A DNA stretch of 64,000 nt from assembly GCF_024124375.1 (NCBI RefSeq), contig NZ_JAMXRZ010000002.1:1-64000 (forward strand). The letters are read 5' to 3'. This document shows positions 33,843 to 43,557 of the stretch, in pieces (position 1 is the stretch's first letter; every line of letters starts with the position of its first letter). A model generated the notes under the pieces. That model was given only the letters and a program-made list of their open reading frames with translations. It did not search any database and was not told where the DNA came from. The stretch is from Klenkia sp. PcliD-1-E (GTDB taxonomy: Bacteria; Actinomycetota; Actinomycetes; Mycobacteriales; Geodermatophilaceae). The position numbers and the translations under genes were made by a program.

Positions 33843-36461
33843 TCAGGTCGCAAGGACGGCCTTGGCCGCAGTTGCAGCACGGTCGTCCAGCCACGACAGG
33901 AGGGCGTCGACCGGCATGGGGCGGGCGAGGTGCCAGCCCTGGATGAGGTGGACGCCGAGTTCGGTGAGGGCGTCCCAGGTGTCCTGGTCCTCCACGCCCT
34001 CGGCGACAACGTCCAGGCCCAGGTTGCGGCCGAGGTCGGCGACCGCCCGGACGATGGAGGTGTCTCCGGGGCGGTGGAGCATGTCGGCGACGAAGCTCTT
34101 GTCGATCTTGACCTCGTCGATGGGCAGCCGCTGCAGGTAGGACAGCGAGGAGTAGCCCGTGCCGAAGTCGTCGACGGACAGCCGCACACCAAGCTGCCTG
34201 AGCTCGCGCAGCAAGCTGATCGCCCGCGTCGGGTCGGCCATGACCGATCCCTCGGTGACTTCGAGGGTGAGTGCGACCGGCGGGACGCCGTGGTGGCTCA
34301 GCAGCTGGGCGACCTCGTCGACCAGGCCCGGGTCCAGCAGGCTGCGGCTGGAGAGGTTGACGGCGATGGACAGGTCGTGCCCGCTGCGGCGCCAGTGGGC
34401 GACAGCGGCCAGGGACGCGTCGAGAACCCGGGTCGTGAGGGCGCCGATGAGCCCGCTGCGCTCGGCGATCGGGATGAATTCCTCGGGCGAGATGCGGCCG
34501 CGGGTGGGGTGGTTCCACCGGACCAGTGCCTCTACGCTGCACACACGGCCGTTCTCGGTGCGTCCCTGGGGTTGGACGTGCACCTGGATGTCGTCGGTGG
34601 TGAGCGCGGCCCGCAGTTCGGCGACCAACGCGAGCCGGTTCACGTCGTTGGGGTCCAGGTGTGCTTCATACAGTCGGAGGCCTTCCCCGGTGCGCTTGGC
34701 CTCGTACATGGCCACGTCGGCGCGCTTGAGCAGCGCCGCCGGGTCGGTGGCGTGCTGGGGAGACAAGGCGATCCCCAGCGAGCCGCTGACCTCGACCTCG
34801 ACACCGTCCAGGAGCACTGGGGTCCGCAGCTCCCCCAGGATTCGGCGGCCTGCCTCTAGGGCGGCGCCCTCGTCGGCGCCCTCCAGCAGCACGGCGAACT
34901 CGTCGCCGCCCAGCCGGACCACGAGGCCGTCGGCACCGACGCAGGTGCGCAGTCGGGCCCCCACCTCCACCAGGAGCAGGTCGCCCTGGTGATGGCCGAG
35001 GGTGTCGTTGACGTCCTTGAATCCGTTGAGGTCCAGGATGACCACGGCCCCGGCTGGTGTACGGCCCGGACCCCCGTCGCCCAGCAGCGCGGCCAGCCGG
35101 CGCTGCAGCAGGGCACGGTTGGGCAGACCGGTGAGGGCGTCGTGCAGCGCGTCGTGGCGCAGCTGGGAGATGAGCTCGCCGTTCTGCAGCGCTACGTTGG
35201 CGTGGGTCGCGACGGTCTCCAGCATGAGGACGTCGCCGTCCTCGAACGTCCGGACCTCGCCGAGCCTGTCGGTGACGATGATGGCCCCGAGCACGCCGGC
35301 CCCGCTGCGCAGCGGGACCGCGACGGCGTCGCGGGCCCCGTGGACCTCCAGCCAGGCGCGCTCGTCGGTGTCCCGGGTGCCGCGCGGCACCGTGAGGGAC
35401 GTGCCCTCCTGCATGACCTGGTCCAGCAGCCACTGTTCGGCCGCGCCGGGCAGGTCCTCTGACCGGGTCAGCCGGCCGGTGGGGCCGAGCCGGACGCGGG
35501 CCAGGGCCCCGCCCTCGGCGCCGACGAAGACGGCCTCTGCGTGCTCGGCGTGCAGCAGGTCTTTCGCCTCGGCCAGGACGCTGCGCAATACTTCGTCGAC
35601 CTCGGGGGAGCTCGAGATGGCCTGGGTGAAGCGGTAGAGACGTTCCAGGCTCAGGTGCCGGTCGGACAGCGCCGCGTAGGCCCGGTATCCGATCAGCAGG
35701 CCGGCACCCATCACCAGCAGCAGCACGACGGCGGCCGGGGTGGCGGCCAGGCTGGTCGCGGCGATGAGACCCAGGGTGACAACCACGGGCGAGGCCGGGT
35801 CGCCGGTGACGACCTCGCGCAGCAGCGGCGCCAGCGGCGGCGCCCCGTCGTAGATCGCCATGACCCCGGCTACGGCCAGGACACTGACCCGGTTGGCGAC
35901 CAGGCAACCGGCGCAGGCCGCCACCCAGGCCAGCCAGTGGGTGGCGTCGCCGGCGTTGTTGAGGACCCGGAAGACCGTGATGGCCACGACCATCTGCAGG
36001 CTGAGCGAGGCCATGTTCCAGAGGGTCTTGAGGACCGAGGACCGGCGGTGCACCAGCAGGATGACCGCCGACCCGAGCAGGTTGCCGGCAACCAGTTCGG
36101 CGGGTGCGGCGTAGAACAGCCCGAGGACCACCACGAGTTCGCTGACCGAGACCGTCTGGGCCTCCCGGCCGGTCTGGATGTGCATGACGCAGGCCTCTGT
36201 GGCGGCGAACAGCGCGGCCAGCAGCCACCACGGCAACACCACCGCGCCGTCGAGGGCCGGGTTCGAGGCCACAGGCAGACCGAGGGCCAGCGCCAGGCCG
36301 GCCATGGCCACGGCCATGCCGGCAACCAGCACCGACCGGGGGTCGACCAGGATCCGCCGGGCCCGGGCCGGAGCCGGGTCCGCCCCGGTCGCTGTCGTGT
36401 CCACGAGGACGGGAACGACACAGCGAGGCGCGGCCTTGAGCCGCGCCCCGCTGTACCTCAC
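33843..36461 (-). CDS. Membrane GAF-GGDEF-EAL cyclic-di-GMP enzyme
   Basis: 872 residues. About seven hydrophobic segments in residues ~40-270 form a MASE-like membrane sensor. Then come a GAF domain (~285-440; HAEAVFVGAEGGALA, VAVPLRSGAGVLGAIIV), GGDEF (~445-610; DLNGFKDVNDTLGHH, RLGGDEF) and EAL (~620-865; VEALVRWNHP, LEVTEGSV, DDFGTGYSS, VKIDKSF, AEGVED). Both catalytic cores are complete. It could integrate a membrane signal and a soluble ligand in cyclic-di-GMP turnover. It is transcribed in the same direction as, and downstream of, the subtilase gene (98-base gap). Confidence 0.92.
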   Translation of the reverse strand: MRYSGARLKAAPRCVVPVLVDTTATGADPAPARARRILVDPRSVLVAGMAVAMAGLALALGLPVASNPALDGAVVLPWWLLAALFAATEACVMHIQTGREAQTVSVSELVVVLGLFYAAPAELVAGNLLGSAVILLVHRRSSVLKTLWNMASLSLQMVVAITVFRVLNNAGDATHWLAWVAACAGCLVANRVSVLAVAGVMAIYDGAPPLAPLLREVVTGDPASPVVVTLGLIAATSLAATPAAVVLLLVMGAGLLIGYRAYAALSDRHLSLERLYRFTQAISSSPEVDEVLRSVLAEAKDLLHAEHAEAVFVGAEGGALARVRLGPTGRLTRSEDLPGAAEQWLLDQVMQEGTSLTVPRGTRDTDERAWLEVHGARDAVAVPLRSGAGVLGAIIVTDRLGEVRTFEDGDVLMLETVATHANVALQNGELISQLRHDALHDALTGLPNRALLQRRLAALLGDGGPGRTPAGAVVILDLNGFKDVNDTLGHHQGDLLLVEVGARLRTCVGADGLVVRLGGDEFAVLLEGADEGAALEAGRRILGELRTPVLLDGVEVEVSGSLGIALSPQHATDPAALLKRADVAMYEAKRTGEGLRLYEAHLDPNDVNRLALVAELRAALTTDDIQVHVQPQGRTENGRVCSVEALVRWNHPTRGRISPEEFIPIAERSGLIGALTTRVLDASLAAVAHWRRSGHDLSIAVNLSSRSLLDPGLVDEVAQLLSHHGVPPVALTLEVTEGSVMADPTRAISLLRELRQLGVRLSVDDFGTGYSSLSYLQRLPIDEVKIDKSFVADMLHRPGDTSIVRAVADLGRNLGLDVVAEGVEDQDTWDALTELGVHLIQGWHLARPMPVDALLSWLDDRAATAAKAVLAT

Positions 36462-36559
36462 CCAGGAGGGGCCCCTCGTCGGGTCATTCCCGCGGCGTCC
36501 CCGGACGGGGCACCGGCGGTGTCCTCGGCGGACGCGGGGTGGACCACATGCGGCTCACC

Positions 36560-38098
36560 TCAGAACCACCCGGCGCTGGAGAAACCACCGCTGCGCCACA
36601 TGCGGCCACTCCACGCGCTGTCCCGCCACATGCGACCGGCCCACTCGCCGTCCCGCCACATGCGGCCGGCCCACTCCCCGTCAGCGAGGACGGCACCGGC
36701 GCTGGTCCAGGTGGCCGTCGGCCAGCTCTTCCGCACCTCACCGGTGTTGGTCCAGCCCCGGGCGGTCAGCGTGTTGCCCATCCAAGCGCCGTCCTTCCAG
36801 GTCTTGCCCTTCTCGGTGTCCTGGGCCCACTTCGCGGCGTCCCAGGCGCGGCCGAACACGTCGACCTCGCCCAGCAAGGTGGTTTCCTCCGTGGTGCCGT
36901 CCCCCACTACGATGTGGAAGCTGCCCCGGGAGGCCTCCAGGGAGCCGGTACCGGTCCCCCACGGCGCGGGGTTGGCGACCGAGCGCGGCACAGAGCGCAG
37001 TGCCTTGCGCAGGTCGGTGGTGCCCGACCCCTCCAGGCGGGCGGAGACGTTGTTGAGCCCGGTGGCAGAACCCATGAGGATCTGCTTGACCTGGTCGGGG
37101 GTGAGCTGCGGCATGGCCTGCAGCAGGAGGGCGGCCTCGCCGCTGACCACCGCGGCGGCCTGGGAGGTCCCGGATCCACGCAGGAACTGGGTCCCCACCC
37201 GGGCACCAGGGTTCTGCGTGTCGGCGGTGCTGCCGGGCGACCGGAGCCCAAGGACCGAGACCCCCGGGGCGGTGACGTCGACGTGCCGGGCGTCGGTGCC
37301 ATCGGTGGACCAGGAGGGCACGGTGTCATCGGCGGTCGTGACGGTGCCTGCCGAGTCCATCGCGCCCACGGCCAGCACGTGCGGGTCAGAGGCCGGGTTG
37401 GCCAGGTTCGTCGTGGTGTCACCCTCGTTCCCGCCGGCGACCACGACGACGATCCCGTTGCGCCAGGCCTGCTCGACCGCATAGGCCAGCGGGTCGACCT
37501 GGCTGGGCTGCACCGAGTCGGTCCCGTAGGACAGGTTGATGACCCGGATGTTGAGCCCTTCGTCCTTGCGGTGCTCGACTACCCAGTTGATGCCCGCGAT
37601 GACCTGGCTGACGTCTACGTCGCCGTTGGCCGAGCCGACCTTGACGTTGACCAGGTTCGCATCGGGCGCGATGCCGGCGAAGCGGGCCGGGTCGGTGTAG
37701 CTGGCCGGGATCCCGGCCGCGGTGCGACCGGCGATGATGCTGGCCAGGTGGGTGCCATGACCGTAACCGTCGACGTGGGCCGTCGCCGGGTCCTGGCTGT
37801 CGAAGGACAGGTCAGGACCGTTCACGACGTTCCCTGAGTTCAGCCCGGCGACCCGGGTCACCCCGGTGTCGATCAGCGCGACACCGACACCGCGGCCGGT
37901 GATGCCCAATCGGTAGGCGTCCAGCGCGCCGACGACGCCGGCGATGTTGTACAGCGAACCCTTGTCCGTCTGGGCGTCGTAGCCCAGCGACGGGTTGACC
38001 TCGGCCTGGGCCGTGCCCAGGCCGTAGCCGACAAGCATCGCCGAGACGGCGAGCACCGCCGAGACGCGGGCTCCCGCCCACCGTGCCCTTGTTGCCAT
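36560..38098 (-). CDS. Secreted S8 (subtilisin-like) serine protease with Trp-rich C-terminal repeats
   Basis: 512 residues from an ATG preceded by AGGAAGTGG. Signal peptide with cleavage near GTAQA (residue ~32). Catalytic triad in order: Asp in VALIDTGV, His in GYGHGTHLASI, Ser in GSGTSQAAAVVSG; oxyanion Asn in VVAGGNEGD. After the protease domain (~residue 375), a linker leads to a tail with repeated WAGRMWRD/WSGRMWRS units ending SSAGWF. No pro-peptide of the I9 type is obvious. The protein is exported; the aromatic-basic tail may bind the cell wall, an inference without family support. Confidence 0.9.
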   Translation of the reverse strand: MATRARWAGARVSAVLAVSAMLVGYGLGTAQAEVNPSLGYDAQTDKGSLYNIAGVVGALDAYRLGITGRGVGVALIDTGVTRVAGLNSGNVVNGPDLSFDSQDPATAHVDGYGHGTHLASIIAGRTAAGIPASYTDPARFAGIAPDANLVNVKVGSANGDVDVSQVIAGINWVVEHRKDEGLNIRVINLSYGTDSVQPSQVDPLAYAVEQAWRNGIVVVVAGGNEGDTTTNLANPASDPHVLAVGAMDSAGTVTTADDTVPSWSTDGTDARHVDVTAPGVSVLGLRSPGSTADTQNPGARVGTQFLRGSGTSQAAAVVSGEAALLLQAMPQLTPDQVKQILMGSATGLNNVSARLEGSGTTDLRKALRSVPRSVANPAPWGTGTGSLEASRGSFHIVVGDGTTEETTLLGEVDVFGRAWDAAKWAQDTEKGKTWKDGAWMGNTLTARGWTNTGEVRKSWPTATWTSAGAVLADGEWAGRMWRDGEWAGRMWRDSAWSGRMWRSGGFSSAGWF

Positions 38099-38553
38099 CG
38101 GATTCCACTTCCTGTCGTACTTGGTCGACCACCGCGTTCTTCAGAGGTCTCACTTCGAGTAAGGATCCATGTACGCGCTGTGTCATCAGCTGGCACCGCG
38201 AACTCACCCGATATGGCGGGACCAGACGAACCAGGGGGCCATCCGGGGACCTGATCGGACACACCTCGCGCACCCGGACAGCGATGGCCTGCGCTCCGGC
38301 GAAACCGTCACGCGGCGGAGGACAGCCCGCTTCCGCATGTCATCCCCACCGGTGGACGTGCATCGAAACAGTGTCTTTCGTCAGCGCCTTGTGTCGTGCT
38401 GGGCGGTGCACGGGTTGCGTGAGAGAGCCCGTCGGCCCGGGATGGTGGGGTTGATGCACGGGCCGTCACGCTCCAAATTGCCCGCCGCCCTTCCGGCAGT
38501 CGGGTGCAGACCGGGCCCGGTCCAGGCACGGCCGGCGGCGTCGGCGTCGGCTG
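38099..38553. other. Intergenic region upstream of subtilase and VWA remnant
   Basis: About 455 bases between the divergent subtilase and VWA genes. Frames here are Arg-rich with no motif. In-frame sequence just before 38554 (a run of Arg codons then LLSPAVVG) may be the true cytoplasmic start of the VWA gene. Confidence 0.4.
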
Positions 38554-40122
38554 TTGAGTCCGGCGGTCGTTGGGATCGCCGCAGCCACGATGATCGCGTT
38601 GGTCGCGGCCATCTGGGTGACCAAAACCCCGGTCGACGGTGGGGGCGGTGACGCCGAAGCGAGTGCATGTCAAGTGGCCGACATGGTCCGGGTGACGGTT
38701 GCTCCCGAACTGGGTGCGCTGGTGCAGGGGCTGTTGTCGGGACCGATTCCAGTCGCTCCCGGTCGGTGGACCGAGGCCGCAGTGGGCACCGAGCAACCGC
38801 TGCAATCCGTGGCTACGTTGACCGGGCAACCGGAGGACGGCTGGCCCCAGCTGTGGATTCCGGACGACCGGTCATGGGCTGCGCGAGCGGGTTCTGCGGT
38901 CCTTGGGTCGGCGGTGACGCTGGGGCAGACGGCGATGGTGCTGGCCACCAGCCGGTTGGGTGCGCAGTCTCGGGGGTGGCTGTCCACCGCCCTGGAATCT
39001 GGTTGCAGGCGCTGAACACCTCCGGTGTCTTCCTCGCCGGCTCGGTCGCCGAAGGCCCCGGACTGCGCGCGCTGGGCGCGGTCCAGGGCGACCTGGAAAC
39101 CGGGGACGCCGCGGACAGCGCTCTGACACAACTGGTGCTGACCTCCAGTGGCCCGGCCGCCCCCGCGCAGGCCTTGGCTGCAGCCGTCGACGGCGCTGCC
39201 GATGCATCGGTAGTGGTCTCCACCGAACACCAGGTCGGTGCAGTCACCGCCGGCGGTGCAGGGCACCTGGTCGTGGTGGTGCCCGTCGAAGGGCGCACTG
39301 GTGCTGCAGGTGCCGGTGCTGCAGGTGCCGGTGCTGCAGACAGTTGCCGGTGGCGATGATGCCGCGGTCGCGGCGATGCTGCACCGCCTGGCGGACACGG
39401 CCGACGCCCGCGAAGCCGTGCGGGCCGATGGCTGGCGAGATGCTGCAGGCCGTGGACCTGGTGGCGGGAGCTCACCGCGTGCCCAATGCCGATCCGCTGG
39501 ACCCGGCCGCGTTGGCCACCCGAGTGGCCTCGTTGGTGACACCCAGCCGGTTGCTGACGGTGGTTCACGTGTCGCAGTCCATGAATGCCGCTGTCGGGGA
39601 GGGCACCCGGGCCACGGTGGCCCGTGACGCGCTGATCACGGGTTTGTCGGGCTCCCGGACCGGAGCACAACAGGTCTGTGGGTTCGCCGCCGGGCTGGTC
39701 GGTGACCAGGACTGGCAAGAGAAGAGGCCTCCCCGGCCCTTCGGCGCCATCGACGAGGGCAGGACGCAGCGTGAGCTGCTGGCCGGACAGTTCGCCCCAC
39801 TGCTCCAGCAGATGTCTGGCGGCGGCACCGGGTTGTACGACACCGTCATGGCCGCGGTCCGCGCTGCGCGCGGGGGCTACGACCCGACGCCGTCGACTCC
39901 GTGGTGCTGCTGACCGACGGCACCGACGACGACCCCGCCGGGGTGTCTGAGCAGCACTGTTCACCGCCGCTGCCAAAGGTCCAGCGGCGCTATCGCTGGA
40001 GTCGGGGCGCAGACCGACGGCGGGCTGCGACCACCTTCAGGCGGCAAAGAGCAGCTCAAGCACCATCCCGGGCCGTCGTCGATGCCATCGGACTGCTCGA
40101 CGGCTCGTCAAGCACGTCTTGA
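38554..40122 (+). pseudogene. Substrate-binding plus VWA domain membrane protein, multiply frameshifted
   Basis: A single ancestral gene is spread over all three frames. N-terminal membrane helix (VVGIAAATMIALVAAIWV) and periplasmic-binding-like stretch (38554-39015), then LQALNTSGVFLAGSVAEGPG and GHLVVVVPVEG in a second frame, a third frame around LQTVAGGDDAAVAAMLHRLAD, and finally the VWA domain (PSRLLTVVHVSQSMN, GGGTGLYDTVMAAVRAARGGYDP, VVLLTDGTDDDPAG). The MIDAS motif, normally DxSxS, reads HVSQS, so metal binding would also be lost. At least three frameshifts; one lies beside a 15-bp tandem repeat (39300-39340). It is dead. Confidence 0.82.
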
Positions 40123-40584
40123 CAACGGGCCAGGGTCAGTGGCCGCTGTACCGGGTGGTCCATGGATTTGCTGCCGAGGTCGGTCTTTGGGTGCGCTGAA
40201 AAAATCCGTCTCATTTTCTGCGCGCAGCTTGGCGCCGACCATCGGGGTTCGCTCCTCCGCGTTGGGTCCTGTCCCCTTCGGGATGGCCTGTAGGCGGTAG
40301 TCGACCGACGAGGGAGGTGCCCCCGCGGCGCGGGCGATGTCTGCGACGAGATGGACGGCGGCCGGGGCACACTTGATCAGGTGGACCCAGCGGGCAGTGG
40401 CCGTGGCAAAGAGTCGCCGGCCGTCACCGAGATCAAGGCCCGGGTCGTGGTCGGTTTCGGGCTCGGCAACGGCGTCAACGTTCCGGATGTGTGCCGCGCG
40501 GCCGACGGCGGCCGCAGCCTGCAGCTCCCGAAGCACGCGCGTAGGTTCCCGGGGGTCGGTGGGCGGCTCTGCAGGTAAGGTCAT
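40108..40584 (-). CDS. Hypothetical protein
   Basis: 158 residues from the ATG at 40584 (MTLPAEPPTDPREPTRV); the frame is open to 40692. N-terminal region Pro/Arg-rich, then a mixed stretch with DLGDGRRLFATATARWVHLIK and HLVADIARAAGAPPSSVDYRLQ, which has the look of helices with a conserved aromatic. No ribosome-binding site is obvious, and I recognise no family. Its 3' end overlaps the VWA remnant by 15 bases. Confidence 0.4.
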   Translation of the reverse strand: MTLPAEPPTDPREPTRVLRELQAAAAVGRAAHIRNVDAVAEPETDHDPGLDLGDGRRLFATATARWVHLIKCAPAAVHLVADIARAAGAPPSSVDYRLQAIPKGTGPNAEERTPMVGAKLRAENETDFFSAPKDRPRQQIHGPPGTAATDPGPLSRRA

Positions 40585-40848
40585 GGCTGGGGGTGCGGAT
40601 CGCCCACCGTTTGGGCGCCGACGGGCCGGCGGGATACCTGGCGGTCGAGCATCGCCGCATGGCTGTCTGGGTGTGGGCGACGAGCTCGGCAATCGCCCGC
40701 AGCGACCGGCTCACCCGGCAGCGCGCTACGACGAAGGCTTCAAGCTAGTTCTGCAGGTCGAAGCTGGCGATGGTGCCGTCGCGGGCGGTGCCGGCGAACA
40801 ACGGCAACGGGGCTCGCTGGGGACGGGGCGGATAGGGCGCAGGTCGGG

Positions 40849-41346
40849 TCAATCCCGGGGTGGCCAGGCCAGAAGCGGCGGCAGCGGTCGGTGGCGGAAG
40901 CCATGTGGGCTGAGTGGGCGGTGCTCGTGGCTGCCGCCGGCGTGGGAGATCGCGGCCAGCAGCAGCTGCAGGTGACGGCGGTCGAGGCCGGAGGCGACGT
41001 CGCCCAGGTCGACGGGCTGGCCGTCGGCGATCGATGCCGCGGCGCGCAGGATCCTCCACTGGCCGCTGCTGCCTTCTATCCGGCCGGCGTGCAGGGCTGC
41101 GTCGAGGTCGGTCCAGGCGATGGCCGCCCAGCCGACCCCGAGGACCTCGCCAGCGGGGGGTGCTGTGGGGTCTTCGTTGAACCTCACGGCGATGAGGTCG
41201 GCGGTGGCCAGGGCGGGCAGCCAGTAGCCGGCGTTTGCCAGCAGGAGAATGGCAGCTTCGGCGGTGTAGTCACCGACCGCGGTGCGCAGCAGCGCTGATT
41301 CCAGGTCGACGGGGTCCATATCGGCGGCGCGGGGTTCGAACAGCAC
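40849..41346 (-). CDS. Hypothetical helical protein
   Basis: 165 residues from a GTG at 41346 with a strong GAGGAGG upstream, which decides the start. Regular helices: DPVDLESALLRTAVGDYTAEAA, ILLLANAGYWLPAL, WTDLDAALHAGRIEGSSGQWRILRAAASIA, SGLDRRHLQLLLAAISHAGG. The last ~30 residues (HRPLSPHGFRHRPLPP) look non-conserved. It resembles small uncharacterised helical proteins common in soil actinobacteria; function unknown. Confidence 0.6.
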   Translation of the reverse strand: MLFEPRAADMDPVDLESALLRTAVGDYTAEAAILLLANAGYWLPALATADLIAVRFNEDPTAPPAGEVLGVGWAAIAWTDLDAALHAGRIEGSSGQWRILRAAASIADGQPVDLGDVASGLDRRHLQLLLAAISHAGGSHEHRPLSPHGFRHRPLPPLLAWPPRD

Positions 41347-41748
41347 GGTCCTGGTCCTCCTCGGGATGGTGGTGGCGGGTGCTGTGTGCGGGGTGGAGTA
41401 TGCGTTTTGGGGGCGACCCCCGGGGCTGGCATCCACCCCGTAGGGGTGGCCGGCCACGGTCAGCGGCAGGGTTCCTTGACCCCGCGCATCGGACCGTTAG
41501 GTGCGCCGGACGCACAACGGACGGACCGGCGCGCCTGCAACGGGTGCGCACGACCCCACCGCCGGCCAGCAGTTCCGGGCACATGCGAGAGTGCCTCGCG
41601 GGACGCACTCCGCTTCCGCGATCCGTGCCACCTTGCGAGCTGCGCGATTGCGGAACAGGGTCTGCTCACGGAACGGTCGTTGGTGTAGCTGATGAACTCC
41701 GAAGGTGCTGTGCACCCGGGACCTTACGTGGAACACCCCCCCCGACCG
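41347..41748. other. Intergenic region, no gene seen
   Basis: About 400 bases between the hypothetical gene start and the decayed GAF gene. Frames are Arg/Thr-rich and without motif. The promoter of the minus-strand gene should lie at its left end. Confidence 0.35.
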
Positions 41749-42230
41749 GGGTCCGCGACCAGTTCATTGACGACGTCGTCGCTACCGTGCGGACCGCCCA
41801 CACTGCCCTGCTCATCGCCGGCCGGCTGTGCCGGGCGCGTGTAGCTGTTCTCCCTTTCGCCGACGTCGGCTTGAGCTTCGGGTTGCGGGTCAACGGGCGG
41901 CTGCCGCTGGGCGCCGGCGACGAGATGGCCGGCCTGGCTGACGGCTGCAGTTCGCCACCGGCATCGGGCCCTGCTCGACAGCCCAGCGCACTCGGACGGC
42001 GATCCTGGCCTCCCAGCCGGAACTGCAGGAGCACTGGCCGGGATACGCCGCGCAGCTGGGCGAGCGGACCGACTACCGCAGCACCATGTCCTTGCCCGTC
42101 GGTGGCCACTGGGCAGCGCGGTGGTCCTCGACCTCTACAGCACGGGCCAGCTCCACCGCTTGAGGCGGATCTCGGCAGGCTTGGGTGCAGGCATACAGGA
42201 CTTCTCCCGGGCGATTCTCGCCTCAGGTCA
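41749..42230 (+). pseudogene. Decayed GAF-domain regulator
   Basis: Homologous to the GAF proteins at 1002 and 46753, but in pieces. VRDQFIDDVVATVRTA to RLPLGAGDEMAGLAD in one frame; a shift near 41945 moves LQFATGIGPCSTAQRTRTAILAS and TDYRSTMSLPVGGHW to a second frame; another shift near 42113 puts VVLDLYSTGQ in a third. The ANTAR-like C-terminus is not recognisable. A free-standing ANTAR gene follows at 42452, so a GAF-ANTAR gene may have fallen apart here. Confidence 0.78.
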
Positions 42231-42451
42231 GGTGTCCGGAGAACCGGGTCAGGCTCCCCTCACCGACTTATGCTGGTCAAGCCCGAAACACCCCGTGCGT
42301 CGAAAGCCCAACTCCTTCTCTACGGCTGACCCGAGGACTTGAAGGGGGCAGCGGTGGTGGTTGGTGGCGTCGGTCGGGGTGTTGGACAGGCAATTTGGGT
42401 CCACCTTGCTATGAATGGCCGGCGTGCGTGCAGAGCGGGATCACCCGGGTG

Positions 42452-42754
42452 ATGGGGCAGTTTGGTGCAGGGGCCGTTCCTGCGGTGGGGTCGTCGACGT
42501 GCAGCACCGAGCTTGATGACCTCCGAGCCGAAGTCCGGCAATTGCGCGAAGCACTGGCGTACAGGGCCGTCATCGAGCAGGCGAAGGGGGTGCTCATGGC
42601 TGTGCACGGCTGCACCGCAGAGGCGGCGTTCCAGATCCTTGCCGATCAGTCTCAGCACACCAACACCAAGGTCCGTGAGGTCGCCCAGCAACTGATGGAC
42701 TCGGTGCGGGGCACCTCCGCGCCGACAGCCAGCCGGTGGCCCAGGCGGCGATGA
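42452..42754 (+). CDS. ANTAR-domain protein
   Basis: 100 residues from the ATG at 42452. A coiled-coil helix (TELDDLRAEVRQLREAL) runs into the ANTAR core YRAVIEQAKGVLMAVHGCTAEAAFQILADQSQHTNTKVREVAQQLMD (read in two parts: the helix with EQAKGVLM and the helices after GCTAEAAF). Predicted to bind nascent RNA and antiterminate. There is no sensor domain. It lies downstream of the decayed GAF gene. Confidence 0.82.
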   Translation: MGQFGAGAVPAVGSSTCSTELDDLRAEVRQLREALAYRAVIEQAKGVLMAVHGCTAEAAFQILADQSQHTNTKVREVAQQLMDSVRGTSAPTASRWPRRR

Positions 42755-42779
42755 GCACCGGACGCCCCCCGTGTTCAGA

Positions 42780-43262
42780 TCAGTTGGGGTTCTTGGTCAG
42801 TGCTGCCCAGACGAGCTTGTGGTCTACGGCGTAGTGGACCCCGTGGGCGGTGCTGAGGTCGCTGATGACGTACAGGCCGTAGCCGCCGGCTCCGGCGGGG
42901 CGGTCGACCGCTGGGGTGGGTGGGCGGTCGGTGGCGCTGTCGCTGACGATGACCAGCCATCGGTGGGTCTCGTCGCAGATGCTGAGCCGGGACGGCGGTG
43001 ACCCGTGGCGTAGGGCGTTGGATGTCAGCTCATCGATCACCAGGATGGCGCGTTCCACCACGTCTTCAGCACCAGACGCCGTGGGGTCCAGGCTCGCGGT
43101 CAGGAAGGCCCGAACCTGACGCCGGACCAGGCTCAACGCACGCAGGGATTCCAGGACCAGGGTTAGCCGTTCGGTCTCCCGCGGGCGGGGCACCGGGGTG
43201 TCTTGGGACCACGACGCGGCCAGCGCCTCCAGCTCTGGTGCGGTGACTTCGTGCGTTCCCAC
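42780..43262 (-). CDS. RsbW-like ATP-binding (HATPase_c_2) protein
   Basis: 160 residues. GHKL ATPase fold: VRRQVRAFL helix, N-box VIDELTSNALRHG, G1-like VSDSATDRPP and GAGGYGLYVI (G2). No histidine-kinase dimerisation domain, so it belongs to the anti-sigma/serine-kinase class that binds a sigma factor or phosphorylates a STAS antagonist. It is divergent from the 928-residue PP2C phosphatase gene, the usual opposing activity. No sigma or STAS gene is adjacent. Confidence 0.85.
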   Translation of the reverse strand: MGTHEVTAPELEALAASWSQDTPVPRPRETERLTLVLESLRALSLVRRQVRAFLTASLDPTASGAEDVVERAILVIDELTSNALRHGSPPSRLSICDETHRWLVIVSDSATDRPPTPAVDRPAGAGGYGLYVISDLSTAHGVHYAVDHKLVWAALTKNPN

Positions 43263-43374
43263 CCTGCCCCTCCCCTCGTACCGCGCGACCTCATCAACCC
43301 TGGGCGCCTACTGGTGCTCGTGCTGCCCGGACACGCCGCTGGGCATGTTGTGACGTCCTGCGATGCCCTCGAAT

Positions 43375-43386
43375 GTGATACATCAC
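43375..43386. promoter_or_regulatory. Small palindrome in the ATPase/phosphatase divergent promoter region
   Basis: GTGAT and ATCAC arms separated by two bases, in the 295-base space between the divergent RsbW-like and phosphatase genes. A related palindrome (GGTGAT-G-ATCACC) lies upstream of bioY at 49557-49569. An operator role is speculative. Confidence 0.3.
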
Positions 43387-43557
43387 CTGCGCTGGGTGTG
43401 CGCGATCCCATCGTGCATGCTGTGGCAGTTTTCGCCCGGTAGGCGCTCCGTCCATTGCCACCCCGAACGGGTACGGGAGGGTAGTGCTCGAGGCCGAGCT
43501 CGGGTCGCAGCGCACCGGATGGGAGCGACCAGGTCACCGACGACGAGGAAGTAGGGA

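Noticed and set aside
39300-39340. Short tandem repeat considered as a CRISPR or regulatory array
   Set aside because: Perfect head-to-tail 15-bp units without spacers, inside coding sequence of a pseudogene; it is a simple tandem expansion.
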